Positions 1-12,284 are shown, counted from the stretch's first letter. The stretch is 64,000 nt of DNA from Danio rerio (GCF_049306965.1 NC_133185.1:31888001-31952000); one strand, 5' to 3'. Notes: generated from the sequence alone by a model not told the origin. Made by a program: numbers and translations.

Positions 1-473
1 TTTGGACCTTTTACTATAAACCGACATATAAACCATTTGGTAGAGGCTGATATTTTAGAAATTATGGGATGTGTTGAAAAAATGCATTGAGTTTGTTAAC
101 TAGTAACATTAAGAGTTAAGAAATGCCATCCAAACATCTTTTTTCTTGCTGGGGCAGTTAAAGGGTTTTGTACATTTTTAGTGAAGTGGCATCAGGAAAA
201 ATTGTAGAATTTTTATCATGTATCAGCACTAAAAATCTTATTTTGATTTTAATTGCATATTTATTATTGAAATGTTCTTGCATGAAAATAGCCTTGGTTG
301 CTGACATGGCATAAAAAACCATTGCATTACTCTTAACGGAATACTTTAGAATTGCATAAAAAAGCTGAGATTTTATTTTTTTATTCTACTGTATTTGTCT
401 TATAATTGCAAATAGTTTGGACTTCAACTGTGTGTGTGTGTGTGTGTGTGTGCGTGTGCGTACATGCGTGTGT

Positions 474-1006
474 AGAATTATTAGCCCCCTTCGATATTTT
501 TTTTTCTTCTTTTTTTTTATTTTTTCCAAATGACGTTTAACAGAGCAAAGAAATTTCACAGCATGTCTGATAATACTTTTTCTTTTGGAGAAAGTCTTAT
601 TTGTTTTATTTCGGTTAAAATAAAAGCAGTTTTTAATTTTATAAACACCATTTAAGGGACAAAGTTATTAGCCCCTTTAAGCTATATTTTTTCTTGATAG
701 TCTACAGAACAAACCATCGTTATACAATGACTTGCCTAATTATCCTAACCTGCCTAGTTAAGCTAATTAACCTAGTGAAGCCTTTAAATGTCACTTTAAG
801 CTGTACAGAAGTGTCTTGAAAAATATCTTGTCAAAAATTATTTACTGTCATCATGGCTAAGATAAAATAAATCTGTTATTAGAAATGAGTTATTAAAACT
901 ATTATGTTTAGAAATGTGTAGAAAAAAAATCTCTCTGTTAAACAGAAAATGGGGAAAAAATAAACGGGCTAATAATTCAGGGGGGGGCTAATAATTCTGG
1001 CTTCAA

Positions 1007-1009
<3 letters not shown>
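474..1009 (+). mobile_element. Tc1-like non-autonomous DNA transposon in a vps51 intron
   Basis: The segment starts GAATTATTAGCCCCC and ends GGCTAATAATTCTGGCTTC followed by AACTGTA. It carries the core shared by the copies at 30.7, 54.7 and 57.9 kb. The right terminus in inverted form begins CAGTTGAAGcC, close to the CAGTTGAAGTC ends of fish Tc1 elements such as Sleeping Beauty, and a TA follows it. The left terminus is disturbed by a (TG)n tract at 430-460. No transposase frame is present. The rest of 1-1172 is vps51 intron in which I see no exon. Confidence 0.75.

Positions 1010-1060
<51 letters not shown>
1010..1060. repeat. (TA)n microsatellite
   Basis: A pure AT dinucleotide run starts at the TA target site of the adjoining Tc1-like element, suggesting it grew from that site. 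Confidence 0.95.
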
Positions 1061-1064
<4 letters not shown>

Positions 1065-1172
1065 ATCACTCATATATTGTGTTTTAGTCATATGGGCCAT
1101 TAATTATTGGGATTACAACATTTTTACCATAATTGATGATGTTTTTGTTGACCTGGTGTGGTTTTGATCCAG

Positions 1173-2312
1173 GTTCAGGGATTAATCATCAGTCAGATGC
1201 TGAGGAAGAGCGTGGAAACGAGAGACTGGGTGAACACTATTGAACCTAGAAATGTTCGGGCTGTAATGAAGAGGGTGGTGGAAGATACCACTTCTATTGA
1301 TGTACAGGTGATGGACTTAATATCTGTTCCTTAATTCAAATATTAAATGTGTGCAGAGAATGCACATTTATAAGCCATAATACACCATGTTTTTTATTTT
1401 TCTGTTCAATAGGTGGGATTGCTTTATGAAGAGGGAGTAAGGAAAGCCCACAGCAGTGACTCCAGCAAACGCACCTTCTCTGTGTACAGCAGCTCAAGAC
1501 AGCAGATCCGCTACGCACCAAGCTACACTCCCAGGTGCACTGTCACTTCACAAATATTGCTGACTTAACATCACAATCTTATATAATGTTCATTTGAAGA
1601 CAAACTTTCTGTGTAAAACTTTGTAATTATTTAATTCAATTACTTTGAATTATTCAGAAATATTCCAAAAAAACTAAATTTTTCCAAGCATAATTAAAAC
1701 TCTGTCGTTCACTTTAAATAGCTCATTGAATCTAATTGCTGTTCATTTACTCACCCTCAGTTTGACTAAAATGTTGGTGGATTTTTGTCTTTGCTTAGGC
1801 TTAATGAACAGCAAGGTGCTTTTTGGGATGAATTAATATTTAATTGTTAATATTGCTGTTGTTGTTTTTTGCTCCAGTGCTCCAATGGACACCAACCTGC
1901 TAAGTAACATTCACAAACTATTTTCCGAGAGGATTGATATCTTTAGTCCAGTGGAGTTCAACAAGGTTGAAAACAACATGCTGTTCACTAACTATTGTTA
2001 TTCTAATTTAAACTGACAACCTTTTATGACCAGTTTTATTTCTCATCCTAGGTCTCTGTGCTAACTGGCATCATTAAGATAAGTCTGAAGACGTTCCTCG
2101 AATGTGTACGTCTCCGTACTTTCGGCAGATACGGACTGCAGCAAATCCAGGTGGACTGCCACTACTTGCAGATGTACCTGTGGCGCTTCGTGTCTGATGA
2201 GAACTTGGTGCACTTCTTGTTGGATGAGATTGTGGGTAGTGCTGCCCACCGTTGCCTTGACCCTTCGCCAATGGAGCAAAGTGTCATTGAAGTCATCTGT
2301 GAGAGGGGATAG
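1173..2312 (+). CDS. vps51: vps51 C-terminal exons (GARP/EARP tethering complex subunit; zebrafish 'fat-free')
   Basis: Four coding exons lie at 1173-1307, 1413-1534, 1878-1965 and 2052-2312, all with AG/GT borders and phases that join without a break (202 codons including TAG). The protein opens [19 protein letters not shown] and ends [15 protein letters not shown], which I recognise as the VPS51 C-terminus. VPS51 is the shared subunit of the GARP and EARP tethers that capture endosome-derived vesicles at the trans-Golgi and recycling endosomes. In zebrafish the gene is known as fat-free, from a lipid-absorption mutant. Only about the last 201 residues are present; the earlier exons lie left of the window. 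Possible AATAAA signals are at 2534-2539 and 2667-2672. The next gene, tm7sf2, follows in the same direction, as in human 11q13. Confidence 0.95.
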
Positions 2313-2780
2313 AGTGGGCACATTCGCTCACCTTTTCTCCTAAACATTCAATCCTGAACTGGCAGACAATATTAATCCATCGACTACTGAAAAACTGCAA
2401 ATATAAGCATCAATTTAGATTATCACATAAAAATTATATAAAGTCACTGATGTCAGGGAAGATCTGGATTGAGATCCTAACTTTACCATACATTTTTAAG
2501 AATTGAGTGTGTGGATTGATTTGAGATTCAGAAAATAAACTAAAAAATTAACTTACATCAGATCACTATATTAATGGGTAACGTCTCAATATGAATGTTC
2601 TTTTACGGTTGATTTCTGTAATGTATACTGTGAAGGCTGTTCGGACTGCATAACTGGATGGTATTTAATAAACTTAATGTACAAAACAGCTTCGCATCCC
2701 AAAGCTTCTTCAGACTAGAAACCAAACCCGCAGCCTCATCTTTGCTGACAGTCATATGAAGCCAGCGAATGCTCTCTCCC

Positions 2781-2960
2781 GATTGGTCAATATGACATTA
2801 GGGGCGGGCTCAGTCGCTTCTCTCTAATTCTGATTGGTTCCTATGCTGTCTCTCCTCACTCTTCTGATGGCAGCAGTATGTGCTGATTGGTCAGATACAG
2901 TGAGGCAAACAGCGCGTTATGGGCGAATCTACGCAGGCGTCTCGGTCATTTACAGTGATG
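2781..2960 (+). promoter_or_regulatory. tm7sf2 promoter with three inverted CCAAT boxes and a GC box
   Basis: GATTGGTC (2781), GATTGGTT (2832) and GATTGGTC (2884) are three inverted CCAAT boxes, and GGGGCGGG (about 2801) is an Sp1-type GC box. All sit within 200 bases upstream of the probable first exon. NF-Y plus Sp1 sites are the usual partners of SREBP in sterol-synthesis promoters, which fits the gene; I did not find a convincing sterol response element by eye. The stretch 2313-2780 holds the vps51 3' UTR and flank and nothing else I can name. Confidence 0.6.
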
Positions 2961-3260
2961 ATGAGCGATAACAATACAGTACAACAGTGAGTTCATGAGA
3001 ACAGAGGTAAGAGAAAAACGCTGTTTATTTTTTTGCATATAATATTGTTAACGTTACGACATGGTTATTTGTTTGGTTAACCTAAGTGTGAATGTTGCCA
3101 GCGCGTATTACAATAACTAACGTTACTTCAGTAAACACATTTGAATAATACCTACAGAAATTTGAATAATACTTTCTTGTAACGTAACGTTACCCTGTAA
3201 ATGTTTTGTCAGCTTTGCTAAATGCTCTGTTTCACTCCATCTTTGTCCCAAACAGGCAAA

Positions 3261-6200
3261 ATGAAGCCAAACAAGCACAAAGCATCACATTCAGCTGAAA
3301 GGGAATTTGGAGGTGCTCTTGGTGAGCCATTGTTTATTCTATAACGTTATATGCTAATGTTAGTGTGTGTGTGTGCTACTGTGTGATTATATGAGATGTT
3401 TGTCTATAATTTGTGTTCATTCTTGTCCTCCTCACCTGTCCAGGTGCCACTTGCATTCCAGTGTTCCTGCCTCTGACAGTTCTGTACCTGCTCAGTGTGT
3501 GCCGGTCTCCAGCTGCCAGTGTTCTGCAGTGGCCTCCTCCTCTACCACCTGCTACACATTTATGGGATCCGTGGGCTGCTGTTCTTATTGCAGGTTGGAT
3601 TGCCCTGCAGAGTTTTCTCTACCTACTGCCTATAGGGAAGGTAAGATTTTTGATCTGTTTTTTTTCTCTTTCATTTTTTGATCATTGTTATAGAAGAGAG
3701 TATTGTAAGAAGAGAGTATTGTGTGTGTTGTGATTTATTTGTTGACAGGTTTCTGAAGGTTTGGTTCTCAGAGATGGATCCAGACTGAAATATCCCATTA
3801 ATGGTAATATATGACTACGTTTTTATTTCTGAAAAACGCTAATAATGGTTATTGTGTTATAATAAATGGTGAACTTGTATTTTCTTTGTGTTTTTGATCC
3901 AAATGAAACAGAGCAGTCTTTGACCCCTTGTCCTTGGTTTTACCACCTGTTGTACACAAAGTAAAGTTCAAACTCCAGTTGTCATTAATCTGCAGTATAC
4001 TTCTATATCTGGATTGTGCTTCAGTTTATTGAAGGCCTTGTGTTGTTTAATAATATAAAGCATATATTAAAGTTTCAAGCCCTCACTATGTGCATTAAAA
4101 TGTAAATAAAAGGAAGAAAAACATATATGTTTATTAGGTAAAGCTTGACCGCTTGGTTTAAATGGTTTAAATAAACAAGAGAAACAAAATTTCATCTACA
4201 CTTTTTTTTAAACATTTTTTTGAAAGAAGTGTTACATTTATTCTATTATATACATTTATATTCCCATTTATTCGCCAAGCTAAATTTTCATCATTACTTT
4301 AGTGTTCAGTGTCACGTTATTGTAATTTAGTCATTTTTGGTGCTCAGGAAACATTTCCTAATACTTTTCAATACTGCAAATTGTTTTGTAGGAAATATTA
4401 AAAACCAAAAAATAAAACCATGACCTCAAATGTTTGAAACCTGGTGTGTATGTGCAGATTTGATCGTGTTTCCTTTTTTTTTATCTTTATTTTTCAGGTT
4501 TCCATGCCCTGAGCATTACTGCTGTTCTGTTGATCATATGTATTTTGCTGGGAATGCCACTCGGGCACCTGTTTGAGCTCATTTTGCCTCTGGCTATATG
4601 TGCCATTGGAGTTTCCTATCTGCTGTCAATGTATCTGTACATCCGCTCCTTCTGGGCACATCAACATGCTTTATCACTTGGGGGAAACACAGGTGAGATA
4701 ATGTCTTGGTATTTAGAGATGAATATGATTATTCATGAGTAACATTCCATTTTGCGTACACTTGAGCTTAATTCAAAATCTTTTCAGAAACATTTTTATT
4801 TAGCAGACAATTTAATCCAAAGCTACAAATGAGAACAACACTGACAATTCTACTTTATGTCTCTTTAAAACATTTGTAAATTCAGTTTCGCTCTCATTTG
4901 CAGGAAATCCTCTGTATGACTTCTTCATGGGTCGAGAGCTCAACCCTCGCATTGGAAACTTTGACTTGAAATATTTCTGTGAACTAAGACCTGGATTAAT
5001 AGGCTGGGTAAGACTCTCACCAGATATTTACATCCACATACAATATATATTTTTATTGTTTTCAGAAAGAATTGTCGTGTGCTCACTGCTCAGCCAGGCT
5101 CCATTTATTTGATCAAAACATTTTAACAATTTTTTTTCTAAATAAAAGTATAAACTATTTTTTTTAATGTAAATTATTCCTGTGGTTCCAAAGCTGAATT
5201 TTCAGCAGCCATTACACTAGTATTGAGTGTCACATGATCATTCATAATTTGACACTGTGGCCATGTTTACACCGTTTACAGATTTCAGTTTAGTTTGCAT
5301 TAACTCTGGGTTTTAGGTACCATGATGGTAGCTCAGTGCAACTGCTTCATAAAACCACGGGAACAAAGAGTGATTAAAGTCGAGCTGCCTTTTTAGGTAA
5401 AACCCATTATTGGTGCAAACTAAACTGGCTAGCCAGCTAATATAGATTCATGTACAGGCCTCTGGTATTCAGATGTTTTGTTTATTGGTTCACAAGTAAA
5501 TGAGCAAAAACAGATTTCCATTTACACCTAACATTTTAACACATTTCTTACGTCCAGATATATAATTATTTTTATTTTTTAGGTGGAGGGTCTGAGCACT
5601 ATGAAAGCATCCAGTAAAATTAATTTTTGACTGCTTCTGGAAGACCCTATTTGCAAGTTGTATTAATTGGATAGTTCATCCAAAAATTAAAAATCTCACA
5701 ATTTAAACACACAGGTGGTTCTAAACTTGTATTTCCTTTCTCTTTTAAACACAAAACAAGATATTCTGAAGAATATTGAAAAAAAAAGTCATTGTCATCC
5801 CTAATAGGAACCAAAATAATTTGTAAGTGGATGGCTGTTTTTCCCCCAGATTTTTCAGTATACTTATTTGTGTTGAAAAGAAGAAAGAAGCTCAAGCAGG
5901 TTTGAAACAAGTGGAGGATGCATTTTCATTTTGGGGGTGAACTTCCTTTTTAAGATGCTTTTTGTGTCATTCTAATCAGAAGTGGATGACAATAAGGTGT
6001 CATTTACAGGGAGAGTTGCGACAATGAAAGTCTAAAGTGTTCAATCATCACATGATTCATGTAGACTCAAATAGTTCCAGGGATGGCTGTGTGGTTAAAT
6101 CAAATAATGTTTGATAACGTTAAAACATACACTAATTTATTTTAAGAAAATTCGTACCTTTCAAACGTGCAAAACCAGCCATCTTCAACAGTAACCCAGC

Positions 6201-8267
6201 TGTAAGTGCTAACTTTGAGGAACTAGTGAGAGGCTCTATGAGCTGCCATTGCTGTTCCAACTCTCTCTCTCTCTGTCTCTGGTTTACAGTGCATTTCTGT
6301 TTTCAAACGCATACATTTAGGTACAGATATGCTTTCATTCTAAAGCAGCATTTTAAAACAAAACTGCACTAGTGTAAAAGACACCTAACGACTGTTGTAA
6401 ATGGGCTAAAATGTTTTTAGCTTGTCCACTTTTAACCACTTTCAAAGGTTGTTAAAAACACATTTGATTGGATTGTTTTCACTCATGTGGTTAAATGCAT
6501 TCAAACAGCCTCTAAATACCACATACTCTCTCTTTATGTAGATCTAATTCATAAACTATGGGATACAAAAATTGTTGCATAATTTATGAAGTATTGCTTT
6601 CAAACAACTTCTATGTTAAGCTGCTTTGACATAATCTACATTGTAAAAGCGCTATATAAATAAACCTGATTAGAATTGAACTAGATTCTAACACAGACCC
6701 ATAGGAATTGACGTAATTTTGTAATTATTTGATCCGATCAACCAAATTGTATCTGTTGTGTTTCAGGTGGTCATAAACCTAGGGATGCTAATGAAAGAAG
6801 TAGAGCTGCGCGACTCTCCATCTCTTGCCATGCTGCTTGTCAATGGATTTCAGCTCCTCTACGTGACAGATGCTCTCTGGAATGAAGTAGGAGAATCTAG
6901 TGTCGTCTGCAAACCTATGAAATGTTTAATTAAACAAGTGGAAATGGTGTTAAATCATTCCTTGTGTCTGCAGGAGGCCGTTCTTACTACAATGGATATT
7001 GTGCATGATGGATTTGGGTTCATGTTGGCGTTTGGTGATCTGGCCTGGGTTCCCTTCACGTATAGTCTTCAGGCCATGTTTCTGGTTGTTCACCCACAGT
7101 CACTTAGTACTCTTGGTGCCGTGGGGATTGTGCTTCTAAATGGTAACCAACATCCTGTTTTGTAGCCATGTTGATTCTTTATGTTTTCTAACTCTCCTTT
7201 CTATATTTCACAGGAATTGGCTATTACATTTTCAGGAGGTCCAACTCTCAGAAAAATCAGTTCAGAAGAGACCCCAAGCATAAAAGTGTAGCACGTCAGT
7301 AATCACTACTTTACTTTGCAGTGATTTTTATTTTTGAACTTTGGATAAAATTAAGAGGCAATTTTAGGAAAACTATTTTAGTTTTTTGTTGTTGCTCTAT
7401 TGTGTGAACTGAAATTTCTTCTAGATTTGAAATAGAAATGTTGGCATTTAAGAATTTTGTTCTTGCAGACCTGGAAACTATCGCAACAGCAACAGGAAAG
7501 CGGCTGTTGGTATCAGGATGGTGGGGTTTTGTCAGACATCCAAACTACCTGGGTGACCTTCTGATGGCCCTAGCCTGGTCCCTGCCTTGTGGTGAGTAAA
7601 CCATATTTAATTATAACTTGCATATGATTAAAGTGTTCTAGTCACATACTGATTATTTATTTATTTATTTTTCAAATACAGCATTAATTATGATTTTTAC
7701 TTTTACAATGTGTTTGAACTTTTCTTGGTGTCCTATATTTTAATAATTAATTGAATTAACCTAAAATCTAGTGAACTGTCCTGACTGCGGAAGGCTTTTT
7801 TATGAAATGAACTCACTCGAGGATGTATTCAACAAAGGAAAAGAACGATTTTTTTAATCATTTATTAACGTAAAAAATCTTACCCAATTTATGTATTCAT
7901 ATATCTGTGTGTCTTTAATTATATATTTATTAATTAAATATTTTTGCGATGAAAATAGCAATTGTTGCTGACATGGCATTAAATAAAATGCTGTAACCTG
8001 CTGGACAGATGGAGATGGAGTTAAACTAATTCAATCATTTTATAAAAAGGGCAGGTTCTGTTGTGGCGTGTTTACAACAATTAATTCTTCCTCAATTTCT
8101 TCACAGGAATATCCCACATTCTGCCTTACTTCTACGTCATATATTTCACTATTCTGCTCATCCACCGAGAAGCCAGAGATGAGAAACAATGCCGAGCCAA
8201 ATACGGAGTGGCCTGGGACACTTACTGCAGACGAGTGCCCTACAGAATAATCCCCTATGTTTATTAA
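3261..8267 (+). CDS. tm7sf2: tm7sf2, delta(14)-sterol reductase
   Basis: Ten coding exons: 3261-3321, 3444-3640, 3749-3803, 4498-4692, 4904-5007, 6767-6886, 6974-7142, 7214-7294, 7469-7591 and 8107-8267. All phases join into 421 codons plus TAA, close to the 418 residues of human TM7SF2. A noncoding first exon probably ends at 3006. The enzyme uses NADPH to reduce the C14 double bond in cholesterol synthesis, in the ER membrane. The protein is mostly hydrophobic helices. Both ERG4/ERG24 signatures are present: [15 protein letters not shown] (about 173-187) and [17 protein letters not shown] (386-402). [15 protein letters not shown] near 345 is the conserved reductase core. The Tudor domain that marks the related lamin B receptor is absent, which favours tm7sf2 over lbr. 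The exon ending at 7294 uses the donor GTCAGT. A likely ATTAAA polyadenylation signal is at 8439-8444. Confidence 0.96.
5669..5953. mobile_element. Fold-back MITE with GGATAGTTCA..C ends, in tm7sf2 intron 5
   Basis: The left arm reads GGATAGTTCATCCAAAAATT and the right arm TTTTGGGGGTGAACTTCC, inverted relative to each other, with inner arms built on motifs like AAACACAAAACAAGATATTC and TTGTGTTGAAAAGAAG. This pattern is extremely common in cyprinid DNA. A one-sided relative lies at 59.73 kb and a short end fragment at about 25.73 kb. No coding content. Confidence 0.65.
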
Positions 8268-9242
8268 TGTGGACTGATGTGCTCTGAATGTCCAGCAGAC
8301 TTTTATTTAGGTGAGGAAATGGACGCAACATCATCAATGGACAGCCAACATTACAAAATGTATTGCGTATTGTTTTTATTTGCATTAGAACCAAACATTT
8401 TCTTTTTTTTTTATATATATATATTCTTGTATTATATTATTAAAGAGCATTTTAATATTGCTTTTGGACTGTAACATTATTGACATTCAACAACAACATA
8501 TAGTGGTAATACTTTACAGGTTACATTTATTAACTTTAGGTAATGGCATTAGGTTAAAAATGTTTTAGAGGCGATGATGTGATAAACTGATTGATTTGTG
8601 ACAAGATTGAATCAAAAAAAAATTACCCAATATCTGTTTGGTTAATTTGTTTCTATTTCTATGCAAAATATTTAATAACACGTTAAGTTTATATAAGGTT
8701 ACATTTGAAATTGGATATTGTACTATAAATCTTAAATAGCAAGTTTCTCAAGGGGAGGGTGTAATTTTATATTTAAAAAAAATATAAACTAATTTAAAGA
8801 AAAAAAAAATATTGAAATTTTTTTAGAAATGTCCGTCGCTCAAGGTTTCATATTTGGTGTATGTTTTAAAGGTGATAATATGACAAATGGATTGATTTGT
8901 GACAGGAGATTTAATTTTTTTAAATGCAGTAAATTTGGGGTGTAACCTCTGGCTATTCATGGTAAAGTGCATATCATCTATACCTCGATTTTGGTGAAAT
9001 CTACTTCAAATATGATTCAATGCTAGCTTAAATGTTATATTCCAAACATTTTAATAATATATAAAAAAATAACATTAAAAACTATTTCACATATTCCTTT
9101 GCAATTTAATGGTATAAAATTAATTAACTTCAGCAATAACCTGCAGAGAGTTTTCATTAAAACAAGATCAGGTCTGTATTTCAAAGCAATATTTTTTCAC
9201 CTCTTAAGTTCCAAGTTATTAACTAGCTTTACCAAAGATTGC
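8268..9242. other. Convergent tm7sf2-znhit2 intergenic DNA, left part
   Basis: AT-rich sequence after the tm7sf2 stop. It includes two imperfect copies of a motif containing GATTGATTTGTGACA (about 8590 and 8893) about 300 bases apart, so it looks like an old internal duplication. No exon is seen. Confidence 0.5.
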
Positions 9243-10547
9243 TGTAACACTTTAAAACAAGGTTCCATTAGTAAACATTCGCATATTTACAAACACAGAT
9301 TAAGAATAAACAATACTTGAATAACATCTATTATTCATAGTTAATGTTAACTTCAACATACTAATGCATTATGAAAATCCAAAGTTGTTTTTGTAATATT
9401 CAGGGTTTAGGGATTTTTTCTTCTGGCCTTATTTTTACTTGCCCTGCCAAAATTTTCACTGGCAATTTTCATTTTCACCAAAAAAAAAAAAAAGTTAATA
9501 GCTATTTCTTAGCCACACATGTTAAATATGTTTTATAATATATCTGCCTTAATGTTATTCAGAACATCTTCTCAAAGATCCTCAAAAATTACGTCTTTTT
9601 AAAAAAATATTTAAATACTTTACAAATGTTAATAAATTTATAATGAGCAAAATTCAAAGTGCTGTCACTTTTATTGTGAGTTTTGAAGTTTTGATTTCAT
9701 TAATTGCTTGTTGAAAAAGGCTCCTGACTTGTCTGCTTTTCCTGGAAACTGACGGCAAACTGCAAAAATGTTTTCGTTGTGTTGTACTCACGGAAATGTC
9801 TTCTTCCAAGATGTTGGAAACAGGCATTTTCTTTTAGCCTCATAATTTGACGTTGCCTTATCTTGGTTGTACTTGTTGTTACAGAAAAAACAGTTTACAG
9901 ACAAAAAAACATGCTCGCAACATCCAATCAGATATGAGGAACCGAAAAGCAGTATGGTGTTTATGATTTGACAGAGAAGGTAACATTTATAGGCTTAAAA
10001 GCACAAACTGTTTCTCGATTCTACGATTGTATTTGCACGCAACTGACAAATAGTCGCAGACAAATTAAACTTTAGTGACAAGGCAGCACTGACCTAATCA
10101 AGCCAAGAACGACCCTGACTACTGTCCTTTAGGGTCTCGCACGCTGGCCCCGGGCCATCCGGCAGTCCTTAGTGCATTAACTAATATCAGGGCTCAACAA
10201 TAAGTTAGCAACAACTAACAATGAAGCATATTTTTATTTAACTAATGTTAAAGATGATTAAATATTACAGTTACTGTATCGATCATCATTTGATCAAATC
10301 AGCTAATACACACTGTAAAAAAGTCTTGGGTCCACACTATGCTTGTGTTGTCCCAACACAAATTGAATTAAGTTAGCTTATTAGTTTTTACAAATATAAG
10401 TGGATTGAACATAAAACAATTAAATTGTTCCCAAAAAACTCAACAATTGTGTTGTTTCAGCTCAATTTAAATAAGTAGTTTGAACAAATGGCAAATGGCA
10501 TTTTTGAGTGCAGCAACATTACCTGGAACCTTATTTTAAACTGTTAC
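9243..10547. mobile_element. DNA-transposon relic with TGTAACACTTTAAAA ends and nested insertions
   Basis: The left end TGTAACACTTTAAAACAAGG and the right end CCTTATTTTAAACTGTTAC are inverted repeats. Inside, the sequence is interrupted by material around 9397-10170 of a different character and by a second small element at about 10312-10512 with CACTGTAAAA / TTTTTGAGTG ends. This is nested non-autonomous DNA elements between the convergent 3' ends of tm7sf2 and znhit2. Class is uncertain. Confidence 0.5.
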
Positions 10548-10715
10548 TAAACTAATTAAATACTGTAATAAAAGCATTGCTCGTTAACTTCTGTCAACTA
10601 ACGATACCTTGCTGTAAACCGTTACCCATGTAACAACCCACTTAAAAAAAATGGCATTAGGAACGAATGCTTTCATGAACAATTTCTTTACTTTAAACAA
10701 TCACACATCACAATC

Positions 10716-12284
10716 TCACTCAACCTCTTCTATCAGTGCACCTTTACCTCTACTTTTCCCCCGTGCTTCGTCCAGCAGTTTCCTGTCCTCTTCTAATGTC
10801 TCTCTCTCCACCTCCCTTCTCTCAAAGTCCGTCCACACACTTCCAGCCAATCTCCTCAAAACCTCAGGATTCTCCTTCACCCAAGACTGAAAGAACTCGC
10901 ACTTCTTTCCAGCTTGAAAAAAACCCTGTCTCATCCTCTCGTCATCATCTTTAGCAGCAGCCATCTTTGCCTTGCTCAATGCCGAGCGCACCTGCGACAA
11001 AGCAGACAGTGTGTATCCCTCAGCGTCCTCTCTGCTCCGTCCCGTCAACACATGAGCCACCGCTTCCACAGCTCGAATAGGAGCTGAAGAGTCTTCTCTG
11101 TCGAAATATCCACCAGCAGATACAGATCTAATCCCAGCATCAAGAGCCTCCGGGACAGAGTTAAAGACCCGTCCAGCACCCAAGAACTCTGAAATGGAAA
11201 CCAGCGCCTGACTAAACTCCAGCAATGTGTCGGAAATATCTCCATTGAAGAGACACAGAGAGAAAGTGTATCCGTAAAGAGCGTTGATCAGATTGAACTG
11301 CACTAGAGGAGACGGATTTGATGTTAGCCTGTGAAGAGGGGGGATTTTAGCACTTATTGGAGGAACTGCTGATTGTTTAGCATCGCTAGCAACTTTTTGG
11401 GGTTTTCCTTTTTTCGCTGTGCGCACTTCTTCTTGATTCTCAAAGCGAAGTTCTTCAATCAGGGTTTTAGTTTCTTTCTCATGTTGCTCCCACCAGGGTC
11501 TCCACAGGACAACCATCCCAGCGATGCCACCAACTTTTAGCAGATTCTCAAATTTCTCCTTCTCCTGGGTGGACAACAATGACCAGAGCTGCTCTTCAGA
11601 AAGAGAATCAACATCCAATCCAGCTAACTTCTCAGCTAAATCTTCATCATCATCATCATCATCATCATCGGCTTCCTCAAGTTTTGCCAGGATTTCTTGT
11701 GCCTCGTGACTGTTTTCATCTCCACCAGACTGAAGCTCTGCCAACTTGCAAAGCAGATCCAAAGCCTGTGCGTCTCCTTCAGTCACATTGGTTCCATCTA
11801 AGTGTCTTAAGAAGTTCTGCATCCCGCCCTCAGTGTCTGCGCTCTGTCTGAGCCGGAGGAGGATCTCCTGCATCTTGCTCTTCCCCTCTTCATCTGTGGC
11901 TCCTCTGGATTTGAGCTCCTGGAGCACAGACTCCTTGTAAAACTCCTCCGAGCATTTAGAGTGACTCTGACTCTTGTAACAAGCTAAACCGCAATACGGG
12001 ATGTTGCACCTTGGGCAGGTGTAAGAAGACGGTTTTAATAAGCAAAGTCCACATGGTTTGATTGATGAGGGATTTCCGTCTGTGGTTGCCCCTTCTGTAC
12101 TGTCGGCAGGGGTGAGGAGAGTTTCAGAAGTGCCTCTCTTGGGGAGTGCGATCCCATCTTTGCTGGTAATTGATTCAGAGTGTGTTTCTGGCCAGTCGCT
12201 CAGGTTTTCCTCCTGCTTTGGTGTGATGTCGGTGAGTAACGAACGAACACACGCAGGGATTTTACGTCTGACAACAGGATCCAT
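10716..12284 (-). CDS. znhit2: znhit2, zinc-finger HIT domain protein 2
   Basis: One coding exon gives 522 residues from the ATG at 12284 (MDPVVRRKIPACVRSLL) to TGA at 10716-10718. Human ZNHIT2 is about 400 residues, so this protein is longer at the N-terminus and has extra acidic stretches. The HIT zinc finger starts CGLCLLKPSSYTCPRC at about residue 78 and continues through PYCGLACYKSQSHSKC, giving eight Cys/His ligands. WRPWW near residue 261 and KKCEFFQSW near the C-terminus match the family. ZNHIT2 binds RUVBL1/2 in the R2TP network and helps assemble U5 snRNP and other complexes. An aspartate run (EEADDDDDDDDEDL) near 203-218 is coded by a repeat. An upstream noncoding exon likely ends at 13518 and is joined at 12325 (acceptor TTTGCAG). 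The ATG at 12284 is preferred because no in-frame ATG occurs upstream in what I can read. Confidence 0.93.
   Translation of the reverse strand: MDPVVRRKIPACVRSLLTDITPKQEENLSDWPETHSESITSKDGIALPKRGTSETLLTPADSTEGATTDGNPSSIKPCGLCLLKPSSYTCPRCNIPYCGLACYKSQSHSKCSEEFYKESVLQELKSRGATDEEGKSKMQEILLRLRQSADTEGGMQNFLRHLDGTNVTEGDAQALDLLCKLAELQSGGDENSHEAQEILAKLEEADDDDDDDDEDLAEKLAGLDVDSLSEEQLWSLLSTQEKEKFENLLKVGGIAGMVVLWRPWWEQHEKETKTLIEELRFENQEEVRTAKKGKPQKVASDAKQSAVPPISAKIPPLHRLTSNPSPLVQFNLINALYGYTFSLCLFNGDISDTLLEFSQALVSISEFLGAGRVFNSVPEALDAGIRSVSAGGYFDREDSSAPIRAVEAVAHVLTGRSREDAEGYTLSALSQVRSALSKAKMAAAKDDDERMRQGFFQAGKKCEFFQSWVKENPEVLRRLAGSVWTDFERREVERETLEEDRKLLDEARGKSRGKGALIEEVE
11641..11668 (-). repeat. (ATC)n coding microsatellite in znhit2
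   Basis: Nine tandem TCA/ATC units on the plus strand encode the aspartate run of ZNHIT2. Being in frame, length changes would add or remove Asp residues only. Confidence 0.9.

Noticed and set aside
3261-8267. lbr (lamin B receptor) instead of tm7sf2
   Set aside because: No Tudor/RS N-terminal region precedes the reductase, length fits TM7SF2, and the neighbours vps51 and znhit2 match human TM7SF2.
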